Made by a program: the position numbers and the translations under genes. Shown one piece after another: positions 1 through 9,088 of a stretch of DNA of 42,560 bases. The notes below the pieces were generated by a model. The model was given only the letters and a program-made list of their open reading frames with translations. It had not been told where the DNA came from and made no database searches. The stretch comes from Actinomycetes bacterium (GTDB lineage Bacteria > Actinomycetota > CALGFH01): NCBI GenBank assembly GCA_036000965.1, contig DASYUT010000196.1:1-42560 (forward strand), in the 5' to 3' direction. Numbering within the stretch: the stretch's first letter is position 1; each line of letters starts with the position of its first letter.

Positions 1-130
1 CCACCACCAACCCCAACCCGGCCCAGCCACCCCACCACCAGCAGCAGCCCCAACCCGGCCCAGCCCCAGGCCGGGCGCGGCCCCGGCAAGACCGAGCAGG
101 AACCAAGGCCGCCAAGCACCACCGACCACC
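1..130. repeat. Pro/Gln-rich low-complexity sequence at window edge
   Basis: C-rich, CCA/CAG-rich sequence with a 13-base motif (ccccaacccggcc) at 11-23 and again at 48-60. All three plus-strand frames are open through it and encode Pro-, Gln- and Ser-rich peptides. It could be the tail of a plus-strand gene entering from the left, but the frame cannot be chosen. No domain is recognisable. The stretch up to 230 holds no other clear gene. Confidence 0.4.
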
Positions 131-230
131 GCGTGCGGGACGACGATGGCCAGCTCGCCTGGCTCCGCCTCCGGGTCACGGAGCACCCACGGACCACCTC
201 AGGGGTGAGGTCAGACCGTGTCCGGTCCGG

Positions 231-1547
231 TCAGGCCGGGGCCCGGGCCGCGACCATGGCCGCCTCCCGGGCGGCGGACAGCACGTGGTCGACGTCGGCC
301 TGGGTATGGGCGATGGACACGAACCATGCCTCGTAGGCGCTCGGCGGGAGGTACACACCTCGGTCGAGCATGGCATGGAAGAAGCGGGCGTATGCGCCGG
401 TGTCCTGGTTCCGGGCGGCTGCGTAGTCGAGCACCTCGTCCTTGGTCATGAACACGCTGAACAGGTTCCCGGCCCGCTGGACGCGGCCTGGGAGCCCGGC
501 GTCGTCGAAGGCTGCCTGCACGCCGTCCGCGAGCATGTCCGCCACCTCGTCGAGGCGCTTGTATGCCCTGGCGTCCAGCAGCGACAGCGTCGCCAGGCCG
601 GCCGCGGTGGCCAGCGGGTTTCCAGACAGGGTGCCGGCCTGGTACACCGGCCCCTCGGGCGCGACCTGGCCCATGAGCGTGGCCGGGCCGCCGTAGGCGG
701 CCGCCGGCAGCCCGCCGCCGACGACCTTCCCGAAGGTGAGGAGGTCCGGTTCCAGCCCGTACATGCCGGTGGCGCCGGCGGGGTGGATCCGGAACCCGGT
801 CATGACCTCGTCGACCACGAGCAGCGCGCCCGCCCGCCGGGTCTCGTGGCGCAGGGCGGCCAGGAAGCCGGCCGTGGGCGGGACGACTCCCATGTTCGCC
901 GCCACCGGCTCGACCATGACCGCGGCGATCTCCGCGCCCGCGGTCGCGAAGGCCGCAGCGAGCGCGTTCTCGTCGTTGTAGGGCAGGACCATCGTGTCCG
1001 CGGTCTGGGCGCTCGTCACCCCCGGGGAGTCGGGCAGGCCCAGGGTGGCGACGCCAGAGCCTGCCGCGGCCAGCAGGCCGTCGGCATGGCCGTGGTAGCA
1101 GCCGGCGAACTTCACGATCCTTGCCCGGCCGGTGGCGGCCCGGGCCAGCCGGGCGGCACTCATCGTCGCCTCCGTGCCCGAGTTGACCATGCGCAGCTTC
1201 TCGACCGCGGGGACCCGGCGCGCGACCTCCTCGGCCAGCTCGACCTCGGCCTCGGTGGGCGCGCCGAACGACGTGCCCCGGGCGGCCGCGGCCTGGACCG
1301 CCTCCACCACGCGGGGGTGGGCGTGCCCGGCGATCAGCGGGCCCCACGAGAGGACCAGGTCGACGTACCGGTTGCCGTCCACGTCCCACAGCCAGGCACC
1401 CTGCCCGCGGGCGAAGAAGCGCGGCGTGCCGCCGACCGCCCCGAACCCGCGCACCGGCGAGTTGACCCCACCGGGAATCCGCGCCCGTGCCCGCTCGAAC
1501 AGCGCCGTGCTGCGCGGCACGCCGCGCTGGCGGCTCCCGCCGGTCAT
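231..1547 (-). CDS. hemL: Glutamate-1-semialdehyde 2,1-aminomutase (HemL)
   Basis: A 438-residue class-III PLP aminotransferase that isomerises glutamate-1-semialdehyde to 5-aminolevulinate, the last C5-pathway step to ALA in the cytosol. Visible family signatures are PGGVNSPVR near residue 25, NSGTEATM at 122-129, the cofactor-binding [10 protein letters not shown] near 244, and the Schiff-base lysine K274 in [11 protein letters not shown]. Length is normal for HemL. The ATG overlaps the stop of an upstream aldo/keto reductase remnant (ATGA), so it may be translationally coupled. The other heme genes lie 6-12 kb away on the same strand. HemL would use the product of HemA (12127-13413) and supply HemB (7976-8959). 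I see no truncation. Confidence 0.97.
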   Translation of the reverse strand: MTGGSRQRGVPRSTALFERARARIPGGVNSPVRGFGAVGGTPRFFARGQGAWLWDVDGNRYVDLVLSWGPLIAGHAHPRVVEAVQAAAARGTSFGAPTEAEVELAEEVARRVPAVEKLRMVNSGTEATMSAARLARAATGRARIVKFAGCYHGHADGLLAAAGSGVATLGLPDSPGVTSAQTADTMVLPYNDENALAAAFATAGAEIAAVMVEPVAANMGVVPPTAGFLAALRHETRRAGALLVVDEVMTGFRIHPAGATGMYGLEPDLLTFGKVVGGGLPAAAYGGPATLMGQVAPEGPVYQAGTLSGNPLATAAGLATLSLLDARAYKRLDEVADMLADGVQAAFDDAGLPGRVQRAGNLFSVFMTKDEVLDYAAARNQDTGAYARFFHAMLDRGVYLPPSAYEAWFVSIAHTQADVDHVLSAAREAAMVAARAPA

Positions 1548-1759
1548 CGCCGAGCCTCGTGGAGCTCGGCGAGGCGGCCGGTGTCCTCGGCGGTCAGGTC
1601 GGGCAGGTCGGAGGCTGTCGCGTACTCCACCAGTCGCTCCTCGTCATCGATGTCGGCAAGGACCGTGGCCACGGCCGGGTGGCCCAGCACGAACCGGCAG
1701 GCGGCTTGGCCGCTGGTCTGACCCCGGTCCTGGGTGAGGAAGCGGTACCGCAAGCTCCA
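1544..1759 (-). pseudogene. C-terminal remnant of an aldo/keto reductase
   Basis: The last 71 codons of this frame match the end of aldo/keto reductases: an AACRFVLGHPAVATVL stretch, then a helix ending [16 protein letters not shown]. Intact family members have about 300 residues, and no barrel, NADP-binding part or catalytic Tyr/Lys lies upstream. Upstream the frame enters a 14-bp tandem repeat (1767-1822) that encodes low-complexity peptide. The TGA overlaps the hemL ATG by the usual four-base coupling, so this was probably once a full gene in an operon with hemL and has lost its 5' part. No good start codon is seen for a short product. Confidence 0.65.
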
Positions 1760-1766
1760 CGCTCCT

Positions 1767-1822
1767 TGGCTGGACGTCCCTGGCCGCACGTCCCTGGCCG
1801 CACGTCCCTGGCTGGACGTCCC
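1767..1822. repeat. 14-bp tandem repeat, four copies
   Basis: The unit tggc(t/c)g(g/c)acgtccc occurs at 1767-1780, 1781-1794, 1795-1808 and 1809-1822. The second and third copies are identical and the outer two share the variant ggctgg. Diverged continuations follow to about 1860. The array lies at the broken end of the aldo/keto reductase remnant and upstream of the phospholipase D-like gene. Confidence 0.85.
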
Positions 1823-1982
1823 TGGGCCGGAGGGCGCCCCTGGCCGGACCTCCCCCGGCCGGAACCTCCACGCCGGCCAGTCTACGACCGGCCCGGCCGG
1901 TGCGCCGGCCGTCCCCTGGCTTGGGGGCAGGCCGCGATGTGCGCCAGACTCTGGGGATGCAACGAGCGAAGGAGGTCGGGCG

Positions 1983-3587
1983 CTGAAGCTGGACGACTGG
2001 TTCCTACGTGCCGACGAACGCGGCAACCGGGCCACCGAGATCGACCGCCGGCGTGGCGACGGGCGGGCCTGGACCGAGGGCAACCGCGCCGAGGCGCTGG
2101 TGCACGGGGCCACCTACCTCCGGTGCCTGCTGGCCGAGTTGCGCTCGCTTCGGCCTGGCGATCTCGTCTTCCTGACCGACTGGTGCGGGGACGCCGACGA
2201 GCGCCTGGACGGCCCGGGCACCGAGGTCGGGACCGTGCTCGCCGGCCTGGCCGAGCGGGGCGTGCAGGTGCGTGGCCTGCTGTGGCGCTCCCACCCGCGC
2301 TGGACCCACTTCACCGAGGAGTCGAACCTGCACCTCGGGGAGGTCGTGAACCAGGCAGGGGGCGAGATCCTGCTCGACGCGCGGGTCAGGGGCCCGGGCA
2401 GCCAGCACCAGAAGCTGGTGGTGGTCCGCCACCCCGGCCGCGAGGACGAGGACGTCGCCTTCCTGGGCGGGATCGACCTGTGCCACGGCCGGCGGGACGA
2501 CGAACGCCACCTCGGCGACCCCCAGCCGGTCGACATGGACCCGCGCTACGGCCCCCGGCCGCCCTGGCACGACGCGCAGCTCGAGGTCCGCGGCCCGGCA
2601 GTGGGCGACCTGGACCTCACCTTCCGGGAGCGCTGGGGGGACCCCACCCCGCTCGACCACCGCAACCCCTGGCGAGCCCTGCTGACCAGGCGGATCGGCG
2701 AGCCCAGGCACCCCGACCCCCTGCCGCCGATGCCGCCCGACCCGGGGCCGGCCGGCCCGCACGCGGTCCAGGTGCTGCGTACCTACCCGGCCAAGCGGCC
2801 TGCCCTGCCGTTCGCGCCGAGGGGAGAGCGGAGCATCGCCCGCGCCTACGCCAAGGCGTTCTGGCGGGCCAGGAGCCTGATCTACCTCGAGGACCAGTAC
2901 CTGTGGTCGGTGCAGGTGGCCCGCCTGATCGCCGACGCGCTGCGCCGCTCGTCAGAGCTCCGGTTCGTGGCCGTGGTCCCACGCTACCCCGACCGGGACG
3001 GTCGGCTCTCCGGGCCCCCGAACCGGATCGGCCAGCAGACCGCGATGGACGTGGTCCGGTCCGCCGGAGGCGACCGGGTAGCCGTCTACGACCTCGAGAA
3101 CGAGAACGGCACCCCCATCTACGTGCACGCCAAGGTGTGCGTGATCGACGACGTGTGGGCGGCCGTCGGCTCGGACAACCTCAACCGGCGCTCGTGGACC
3201 CATGACGCCGAGCTGGCCGCTGCCGTGCTCGACGGCACCCTGCACCCCGGGGACCCGACCGACCCCGCTGGGCTGGGCGACGGCGCCCGGGTGTTCGCCC
3301 GGGAGCTGCGCCTGCGCCTGTGGCGCGAGCATCTCGGCCGGGCGCCAGGTGATGATGCCGACCTGCTGGACCCGGAGCGCGGGTTCCGTGCCTGGCAGGA
3401 CGCTGCCGAGGCGCTCACCGTCTGGAAGCGGGACGGCCGGCGGGGCCCCCGTCCGCCTGGTCGAGCCACTGTGCACGACCCGGGCCGGGTCAAGCCCTGG
3501 GCCGCCTGGTGGGCACGCCCCGTCTACGCCACCATCGTCGACCCGGACGGCCGCCCCCGCCACCTCCTCCGCAGCGGCCGCTTCTGA
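1983..3587 (+). CDS. Phospholipase D-like protein with two HKD motifs
   Basis: A 534-residue PLD-superfamily protein (cardiolipin synthase/phosphatidyltransferase type). The two active-site motifs are visible: HQKLVVV at about residue 142, followed by FLGGIDL, and HAKVCVIDD at about residue 382, followed by GSDNLNRRSW. Each gives one catalytic His/Lys, and the two halves form one active site in this family. There is no signal peptide or membrane segment, so it is probably cytosolic or peripheral. Substrate is unknown; phospholipid head-group transfer or hydrolysis is the family role. The start is inferred: a perfect aaggaggt lies at about 1970-1977, six bases before CTG 1983. No in-frame ATG, GTG or TTG occurs near it, so the start codon seems to be CTG. 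It is convergent with the next gene. Confidence 0.85.
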   Translation: MKLDDWFLRADERGNRATEIDRRRGDGRAWTEGNRAEALVHGATYLRCLLAELRSLRPGDLVFLTDWCGDADERLDGPGTEVGTVLAGLAERGVQVRGLLWRSHPRWTHFTEESNLHLGEVVNQAGGEILLDARVRGPGSQHQKLVVVRHPGREDEDVAFLGGIDLCHGRRDDERHLGDPQPVDMDPRYGPRPPWHDAQLEVRGPAVGDLDLTFRERWGDPTPLDHRNPWRALLTRRIGEPRHPDPLPPMPPDPGPAGPHAVQVLRTYPAKRPALPFAPRGERSIARAYAKAFWRARSLIYLEDQYLWSVQVARLIADALRRSSELRFVAVVPRYPDRDGRLSGPPNRIGQQTAMDVVRSAGGDRVAVYDLENENGTPIYVHAKVCVIDDVWAAVGSDNLNRRSWTHDAELAAAVLDGTLHPGDPTDPAGLGDGARVFARELRLRLWREHLGRAPGDDADLLDPERGFRAWQDAAEALTVWKRDGRRGPRPPGRATVHDPGRVKPWAAWWARPVYATIVDPDGRPRHLLRSGRF

Positions 3588-3633
3588 TCGCGGCCCAAGG
3601 ACCTGATGGGGCGAAGCGACTTGCCCGCTCTCC

Positions 3634-3657
3634 GAGGCTCTGCAGGAGGCTCTGCAG
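3634..3657. repeat. 12-bp tandem duplication
   Basis: gaggctctgcag occurs twice head to tail (3634-3645, 3646-3657) in the convergent intergenic region after the phospholipase D-like gene. No gene is seen between 3588 and 3763. Confidence 0.85.
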
Positions 3658-3725
3658 GTTGTGCCGTACGCCTGCGGCGACGATCGACGGCTTCCCCGTA
3701 CGGGTGCCCTGTTGATGGGGTCTGT

Positions 3726-3784
3726 TGGCCTACCAGCTCAGGTGTCGGGCATGGTCCGCTGGCCTACCGGCCCAGGTGTCGGGC
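3726..3784. repeat. Duplication over the 3' end of the esterase gene
   Basis: A 25-base segment at 3760-3784, spanning the stop codon and last codons of the esterase, is repeated at 3726-3750 with two mismatches (period 34). The outer copy lies past the stop, so the protein is unaffected. Confidence 0.8.
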
Positions 3785-4786
3785 GAGGAAGGCGATCGCC
3801 GTCGGGTAGCGGTACTCGATGGCCATGTGGGTGGCGTCGAACAGCTCGAAGACATGCTCCACGCCCAGGGCGTCCAGCTCGGCGGCGAACGCGGCCGCGC
3901 CGAGGTCGAGGTAGTACTCGTCCCGCTTGCCGGCGTCGATCCAGATGCCGCGCATCGAGCGCAGCGCGTCCCTGTGCTTGGGGGCCATCCGGACCGGGTC
4001 GAGATCGAGCCACCGCTGCCAGACCTCGTCGCGCAGCCGCCCCGTGGCGGTGTCGAAGGGCAGGGTCACCGTGCCGTCCGGCTCGGCCGAGTAGCAGGCC
4101 GCCATGCACCAGGCGTTGAGCAGCTCCTCGTCGTGTTCGACGCTGAACGCCGGCCGGGAGCGGAAGTCGGCCCAGAAGAGCTCGTAGGAGCCGTCGTACC
4201 GGTCGCGGAGGGTCCTGGCCACGACCCGGAAGTCGGGCAGGTAGCAGCTTTCGAACAGGGCGTCGCCGGCGTGGCTGGCCAGGGCGCCGAACACGTCGGG
4301 ACGGAGCATCGGCACGACCATGGCGCCATAGCCGCCGCTCGACTTGCCGGCCAGGCCGCGGTGGTCCCGGCTCGCGAGCGTCAGGTAGCGCTCGTCGACG
4401 AACCCCACCACCTCGTCGCAGAGGTAGTCGAGGTAGCGGCCGGTGCCAGGCGAGTTCAGGTACTGGCTGCCGCCCAGCGAGGTCCAGGCGTCCACCAGCA
4501 CGACGATGCAGGATGGCGTGCCACCGCCCGCGAACAGCTCGTCGACCCGCTCGGGAACGTTGGGCCGGAACGGCGAGCGGTTCCACCACATGTCGACCTG
4601 GCCGGTGAGCCCTTGGATGACGTAGACGGTCGGGTAGCGGCGGTCCGGGTCGTCGCCGTACCCGGGCGGCAGGTAGACCCAGACAGGCCGCTCGTACGGG
4701 TCGCCGAGCGGGTTGCCCCGAAGGACCCGGCTCGAGATCGTGTGCTGCTCGAACCGCCCTCGAGCGTCCACGTTCCATGGGCGCAT
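3764..4786 (-). CDS. Putative alpha/beta-hydrolase esterase
   Basis: A 340-residue protein of the putative esterase family (esterase D / enterochelin-esterase-like alpha/beta hydrolases). The nucleophile elbow GKSSGGYGAM is near residue 155, the likely acid is the Asp in WIDAGKRDEYY, and the likely catalytic His is in FDATHMAIEYRYP near the C terminus. An N-terminal RPVWVYLPPGYG strand is typical of the family. No signal peptide is seen. The ATG is supported by AAGGAAGGG nine bases upstream. It stands alone, convergent with the phospholipase D-like gene. Substrate cannot be inferred; S-formylglutathione hydrolase is possible but not supported by a specific motif. Confidence 0.85.
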   Translation of the reverse strand: MRPWNVDARGRFEQHTISSRVLRGNPLGDPYERPVWVYLPPGYGDDPDRRYPTVYVIQGLTGQVDMWWNRSPFRPNVPERVDELFAGGGTPSCIVVLVDAWTSLGGSQYLNSPGTGRYLDYLCDEVVGFVDERYLTLASRDHRGLAGKSSGGYGAMVVPMLRPDVFGALASHAGDALFESCYLPDFRVVARTLRDRYDGSYELFWADFRSRPAFSVEHDEELLNAWCMAACYSAEPDGTVTLPFDTATGRLRDEVWQRWLDLDPVRMAPKHRDALRSMRGIWIDAGKRDEYYLDLGAAAFAAELDALGVEHVFELFDATHMAIEYRYPTAIAFLARHLGR

Positions 4787-4810
4787 GCTCGACCCTTCCT
4801 TCCGTGGTTG

Positions 4811-4848
4811 CTTGGTCCTGCCTCATCTGGACTTGGTCCTGCCTCATT
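4811..4848. repeat. 21-bp tandem duplication upstream of the esterase gene
   Basis: cttggtcctgcctcat starts at 4811 and again at 4832 in the esterase 5' region (period 21). It lies 25-62 bases from the start codon and could affect the promoter or leader. Confidence 0.85.
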
Positions 4849-4872
4849 TCATCACGCCGGTGACGAGTGTGA

Positions 4873-5073
4873 TCCCGCTCGCCCGCTCGAGCACTTCCGC
4901 TTCTGGCCGAGGCCCAGGCGCGTGGCTACGAACGGGCCCAGCTGTGGACCCATGCCGACAACGCACGCGCCCACCGGCTCTACGAGGGCCGGGGCTTCCG
5001 GCGCTCGGGCCGCGAGAAGGACGACGGCCTCGGCGAGCGGATCGTCCACTACCAGCGGCCCCTGCCGTCCTGA
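4873..5073 (+). pseudogene. C-terminal remnant of a GNAT N-acetyltransferase
   Basis: From about 4894 this frame encodes LLAEAQARGYERAQLWTHA, then NARAHRLYEGRGFRRSGRE, ending YQRPLPS. This is the standard acetyl-CoA-binding C-terminal part of GNAT enzymes: a helix, the AQLWT strand, and N..A..LYE..GF. About 60 codons remain of a usual 150-170. Two in-frame stops (4861 and 4870) and no start codon lie just upstream, so the N-terminal half is missing. The stop (5071) is convergent with the DUF4173-type gene 20 bases away. Substrate cannot be known from this part. Confidence 0.75.
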
Positions 5074-5093
5074 GCGCGCCAGGCCCGGGCCGG

Positions 5094-6624
5094 TTACGGG
5101 CAGAAGGCGGCGAGGCGCTGCCTGGCCCGCGCGTGGCCGAGGTTCCAGGCTGGCCAGCCGGTCCAGCGCGGGGCGGGGCGCTCCTGGCAGAGTCGCGCGG
5201 TCACGGCGGCGCGCGCGGCCGGGTCCAGGGACGGCACCCGGTCGACCAGCGTGGGGACCGCGTCGTCGGACAGGCCGGCGAGATAGGCTTGGTCGAGGCG
5301 CTCAGCTGTGTCGAAGCGTCCAGCCGGGTCGAGCGAGCCTGCCTCCGCCGCAGGGGCACGGGCGAGGTTGTGGCCGTACCACCACGGCCTCCGGATTGAC
5401 CACGTTGAGGGCGAGCAGCAGGGCCAGCCCGACTGCGGCGGCGGCGCCCAGGAACCAGGCCCGGCGGCTGCCGAGGCCGGCCAGGGAGCAGCCCAGCAGC
5501 AGGAACACCACGCCGACCCAGTAGCTGAACAGCTCGCTGTACAGGCGCAGCATCGTCAGGCCGAAGGTGCGCTCGTAGAGGTCGAGGCGGCGGATGGCGA
5601 CGACCACGACGACCAGGGTGAGCGCGACCGCGACCTCGGCCAGGACGGCGAACGCCCGCCGCCGCCCAGGGTGCTCGAGGTCGGTGAGCGCGCGGAGCGC
5701 GAGCAGGACGCCCAGGGTGATGACGGCCACGGCCAGGAGCTGGAAGAAACCAGACCGGGCGTACTCGGCGTAGGTCAGCCCGGCGGTGGCAAGGACGTGG
5801 CGCCCGCCCTTGGAGAGCGCCACCACCTGGGCGGCCGCGAACACGGCGAACAGTACGGCCAGGCCGGCAAGCACGATCATCGCCTCGATGCTGCCGAGCA
5901 TCCGGCGGCCCGGCCCGAGGGGGCCGACCGGCACGACCGAGGTGACCCGGAGCAGGGAGGCAGCCCCCCAGGCCCCGACGGCGAGCGCGGCGGCGTGGCC
6001 GGCCAGGCTGGCCAGGTCCACGTCGACCCGGAAGAAGCTCGCGAAGACCGCGTCGGCCGAGGCGAGCAGGAAGCCGAGCAGGAGCAGCAGCGGGACCGCG
6101 AGCAGCACGCCGCCGACCACGCGCAGCACCGCCTCGGCGCGCCCGGCCTCGCCGAGGTGCCGGCGGGCGGCCCGCCTGGCCGGCGCGGCCGCGAACGCCA
6201 GCGCGGCCATCGCGTGGAGCACGGCGTGCACCGCCCGCATGACCACCCGCGGGACGGTCAAGTCGAGCACGTCCCCGCCCCGGGCCAGCGACGCCCCGAG
6301 CGCGAGCAGGCCCAGGGCGGCCAGCAGGTCCAGCGGCAGTAGCCAGGCACTGGTGCGTATGGCCAGGAAGGCGCCGAACACGGGCGCGACCGCCGCAACC
6401 AGCCTGGCCTGCCAGGTCGCGAGCCGGCCGCAGGCCAGGAGGGCCACCGCGGCCACGAGCACCAGCAGCGCCCCGGCAAGCCCCAGCGCCCCTGACCGCA
6501 GCGCGAGGTCGGTGGCCACGGCGGTCGCGGCCACCCCGGCGACGACCCAGCCGTCGGCCGGGTCGAGCACGGTCGGGACGGTCCCGGGGACGGCCAGCGT
6601 CTCCTCGCCCGCCGCCTGGCTCAT
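5094..6624 (-). CDS. DUF4173/DUF4153-type membrane protein, frameshifted near the 3' end
   Basis: A polytopic membrane protein with about 11 hydrophobic segments and family-like motifs (LTYAEYARSGFFQLLAV; LRLYSELFSYWVGVVF; NVVNPEAVVVR). The uninterrupted frame stops at 5302 after an odd Pro/Cys-rich tail. Removing one base at about 5372-5375 restores a family-like tail: HNLARAPAAEAGSLD, then DQAYLAGLSDDAVPTLVD, then WPAWNLGHARARQRLAAFCP, with TAA at 5094-5096. So there is a +1 frameshift at about codon 417, either a sequencing error or a recent mutation. The ATG follows AGGAGGGAAGCC and overlaps the stop of an upstream kinase-like remnant. Function is unknown. Related genes are often beside two-component systems. 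Confidence 0.75.
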
Positions 6625-6725
6625 GGCTTCCCTCCTGGTAGGACGACGACCATCCGGCAGCCGTGCGGCTCGCGCCGCTCGGGGCGGATCTGGCCGTCGT
6701 GCAAGTCGAGGATAGGCGGCTCAGG
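6621..6725 (-). pseudogene. Probable C-terminal remnant of a sensor histidine kinase
   Basis: The last 34 codons of this frame read ILDLHDGQIRPERREPHG, then CRMVVVLPGGKP, and stop. This resembles the final strands of a histidine-kinase ATPase domain (ivelHgG.i..e...G..f.v.LP). The frame opens at an ATG at 6794, but the upstream residues look random and no HisKA, N or G1 box is present. The TGA overlaps the DUF4173 ATG (ATGA), the arrangement expected if a full kinase gene once preceded the membrane protein. The call rests on a short match. Confidence 0.45.
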
Positions 6726-6828
6726 TTGAGAAACCGCATCCAGGATGCGGAGATTCAGCGGAGACCATTCCGGCCCACCGATCGGCCCGGCCATGGCACC
6801 GGCGCTCTTGGGGGGCCGTTGGGGGGAC

Positions 6829-7947
6829 CTAGCTCTTGAAGATGTCCAGGGGGAGGAACGCCGAGACCACGAAGTTCGGCACGTCGACCAGCTCGCTGAC
6901 CTTGAGGTCGACGGCGACGCTGCAGATCGCGTAGGCCTGCTGCGGCGTCCAGCCGCCGTGGTGGCCGAGGTGGTCGATCATGTTCAGCAGGGCGTTCCTG
7001 GCCGCCAGGGTCAGGTCCTCGGGCCGGTTCTCCCCGTCCTTGGTGACCGACAGCCCGGTGGTGGCGAAGAACCGGCGGGGCGCCGCGAACTCGGGCGCGA
7101 CGTGGTAGTCGTCCCTGGCGAACTGGAGATCCCGGATGTTCCTGGCCGCGGCCATGCCCTGGTGGACCGTGAAGCGGACGTGCAGGGTGGAGCGCATCTC
7201 GATGGCGGTGCCGCAGGTCTCGCAGTCGCCTTGCGCGAAGTGGGCGTCGCCGGCCGAGAACAGGCCGCCGGGCTCGTACACCGGGATGTACAGGTGGGCG
7301 CCCTTGCCAAGCTGCTTGATGTCGACGTTCCCGGCGGTCTCGCGGGGTGGGATGGTGCGCAGCGCCTCGCGGGCGATCGCCTCGTCGGCGGGCACGGCGT
7401 CGGTGGGGTCGGGTGGCAGCACGAACCCGCCCTGGTCCAGGGCGGCCTGCTCCCTGGCCGCGCAGGCCGCCATCAGCTCGCGGCTCGGCGCCAGCCCGAT
7501 GGTGCCCATGAACGAATGACCGGGGATGCGGACGCCGGGCAGGTCCCCGGACTCCGCCCACCCGCCAGCGATCGACCAGCGCACCATGAACGGGTCGGGG
7601 AACACGTCCCGAAGGAACCCGAAGCCGGGCACCTGCACGGTGTAGCCGTAGCTGTCCGGCTCGACGTCGAGGATCTCGACCTCGAGGACGTCGCCCGGTT
7701 CGGCGCCGTGCACGAACACCGGCCCGGTGAGCGGGTGGACGACGTTGAGGTTGGGCGCGGCGACCGTCTCGAGGGTGGCGTCGGGGCCCATCTGCCCGTC
7801 GAAGGCGTCCCGCGTGTCGAGGACGACCTCGTCGCCCGGGTCGCAGTGGACGATCGGGGCGACGCCCGGGTGCCAGCGGTTGTGCCCGGTGCCCGGCTCC
7901 TCGCCCAATGCCTTGGAGTAGTCGACGCGGACCTCGTGCGTGGCCAA
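6829..7947 (-). CDS. Acetamidase/formamidase
   Basis: A 372-residue FmdA/AmdA-family amidase, which hydrolyses short amides to ammonia and the carboxylate in the cytosol. Family features include HNRWHPGVAP near residue 22, an HPLTGPVFVHGAEPGDVLEV core near 72-91, PGHSFMGTIGLAPS near 143, and a metal-site-like GDAHFAQGDCETCGTAIE segment. Length is slightly below the usual 400 of FmdA. The start is TTG, preceded by AGGAGGTCACC. Any ATG start would lie well inside the conserved region. It begins 28 bases after the hemB stop, so it may be co-transcribed with hemB, although amide hydrolysis has no link to tetrapyrroles. Confidence 0.92.
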   Translation of the reverse strand: MATHEVRVDYSKALGEEPGTGHNRWHPGVAPIVHCDPGDEVVLDTRDAFDGQMGPDATLETVAAPNLNVVHPLTGPVFVHGAEPGDVLEVEILDVEPDSYGYTVQVPGFGFLRDVFPDPFMVRWSIAGGWAESGDLPGVRIPGHSFMGTIGLAPSRELMAACAAREQAALDQGGFVLPPDPTDAVPADEAIAREALRTIPPRETAGNVDIKQLGKGAHLYIPVYEPGGLFSAGDAHFAQGDCETCGTAIEMRSTLHVRFTVHQGMAAARNIRDLQFARDDYHVAPEFAAPRRFFATTGLSVTKDGENRPEDLTLAARNALLNMIDHLGHHGGWTPQQAYAICSVAVDLKVSELVDVPNFVVSAFLPLDIFKS

Positions 7948-7975
7948 GGTGACCTCCTGGGTCGCTGGGCGCGTG

Positions 7976-8959
7976 CTACAGCAGCGGGGCGGCCTCGCGG
8001 GCGAAGTAGGTCACGATCAGGTCGGCGCCCGCGCGCCGGATGCCGGTCAGCACCTCGAGCATGGTGCGCTCGCCGTCGAGCCAGCCCCGTTCGGCGGCTG
8101 CCTTCACCATCGCGTACTCCCCGGACACGTGGTAGGCGGCCGTAGGCAGCCCGAACGCCTGCTTGACCCGCCAGACGACGTCCAGGTAGGCCAGGGCGGG
8201 CTTGACCATGAGGAGGTCGGCGCCCTCGGCGATGTCGAGCCCGACCTCCCGGATGGCCTCGTCGCCGTTGCCGGGGTCCATCTGGTAGGCGGTGCGGTCG
8301 CCGAACTTGGGCGCGCCCTCGGCCGCCTCCCGGAACGGGCCGTACAGGGCCGACGCGTACTTGGCGGCGTAGGCGAGGATGGCGGTATCGGTGAAGCCGG
8401 CCTCGTCGAGGGCGGCGCGGACGACGCCGACCTGCCCGTCCATCATGCCGCTGGGCGCGACCACGTCCGCGCCGGCCCGGGCCTGCGCCACGGCGATCCG
8501 CCCGTACCGTTCGAGGGTGGCGTCGTTGTCGACCGGACCATCCTCCTCCAGCAGCCCGCAGTGGCCGTGGCTGGTGTACTCGCACAGACACAGGTCGGCG
8601 ATCAGGGCCACCTCGTCGCCGAGGTCGGCCTGGAGCGCCTGGAGCGCCCGTTGCACGATCCCGTCGGGCGCCCAGGCCTGCGAGCCCTCGGCGTCCTTGG
8701 ACGCCGGAACGCCGAACAGCAGCAGCGCCGGGATGCCGAGCGCGGCCAGCTCGGCGGCCTCCTTGCGCAGGCTCTCCAGGGTGTGCTGCCAGTGGCCGGG
8801 CATCGACGAGATCGCGACCGGCTCGCCGATGCCCTCCTTGACGAACAGGGGCGCCACCAGGTCCCGGCGCGTGACGCTCGTCTCCCGGACGAGGTCGCGC
8901 AGCACCCGGGTGCGGCGCAGACGGCGAGGACGGCTGGTCGGGAAGGGCGGTGGCTGCAT
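7976..8959 (-). CDS. hemB: Delta-aminolevulinic acid dehydratase (porphobilinogen synthase, HemB)
   Basis: A 327-residue enzyme that condenses two 5-aminolevulinates to porphobilinogen. The two Schiff-base lysines are K200 (AYAAKYAS) and K253 (LMVKPALAY). Cysteines 124, 126 and 134 in [14 protein letters not shown] form the zinc-type site. The ATG at 8959 is chosen because GAGGAGTGAGG sits directly upstream; the frame stays open further but encodes no family residues. It is 398 bases downstream of the cobA/hemD stop, separated by a sigma-factor fragment on the opposite strand, and 28 bases upstream of the acetamidase. It may have its own promoter. Confidence 0.97.
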   Translation of the reverse strand: MQPPPFPTSRPRRLRRTRVLRDLVRETSVTRRDLVAPLFVKEGIGEPVAISSMPGHWQHTLESLRKEAAELAALGIPALLLFGVPASKDAEGSQAWAPDGIVQRALQALQADLGDEVALIADLCLCEYTSHGHCGLLEEDGPVDNDATLERYGRIAVAQARAGADVVAPSGMMDGQVGVVRAALDEAGFTDTAILAYAAKYASALYGPFREAAEGAPKFGDRTAYQMDPGNGDEAIREVGLDIAEGADLLMVKPALAYLDVVWRVKQAFGLPTAAYHVSGEYAMVKAAAERGWLDGERTMLEVLTGIRRAGADLIVTYFAREAAPLL

Positions 8960-9088
8960 CCTCACTCCTCGGTGCCCGGCGGGTGGATCTGGGGCGCCCG
9001 AACCGTACACCGCACCGTCCCCAGACGCGACCACCGTCGGCGGCAGGATCGGGTGCAACCTGGCGTAGGCAGCTCGCGTGTAGGCGTC

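Noticed and set aside
1-336. Plus-strand coding sequence entering hemL
   Set aside because: The frame continues antisense into hemL and is low-complexity; only the first 130 bases may belong to an upstream gene.
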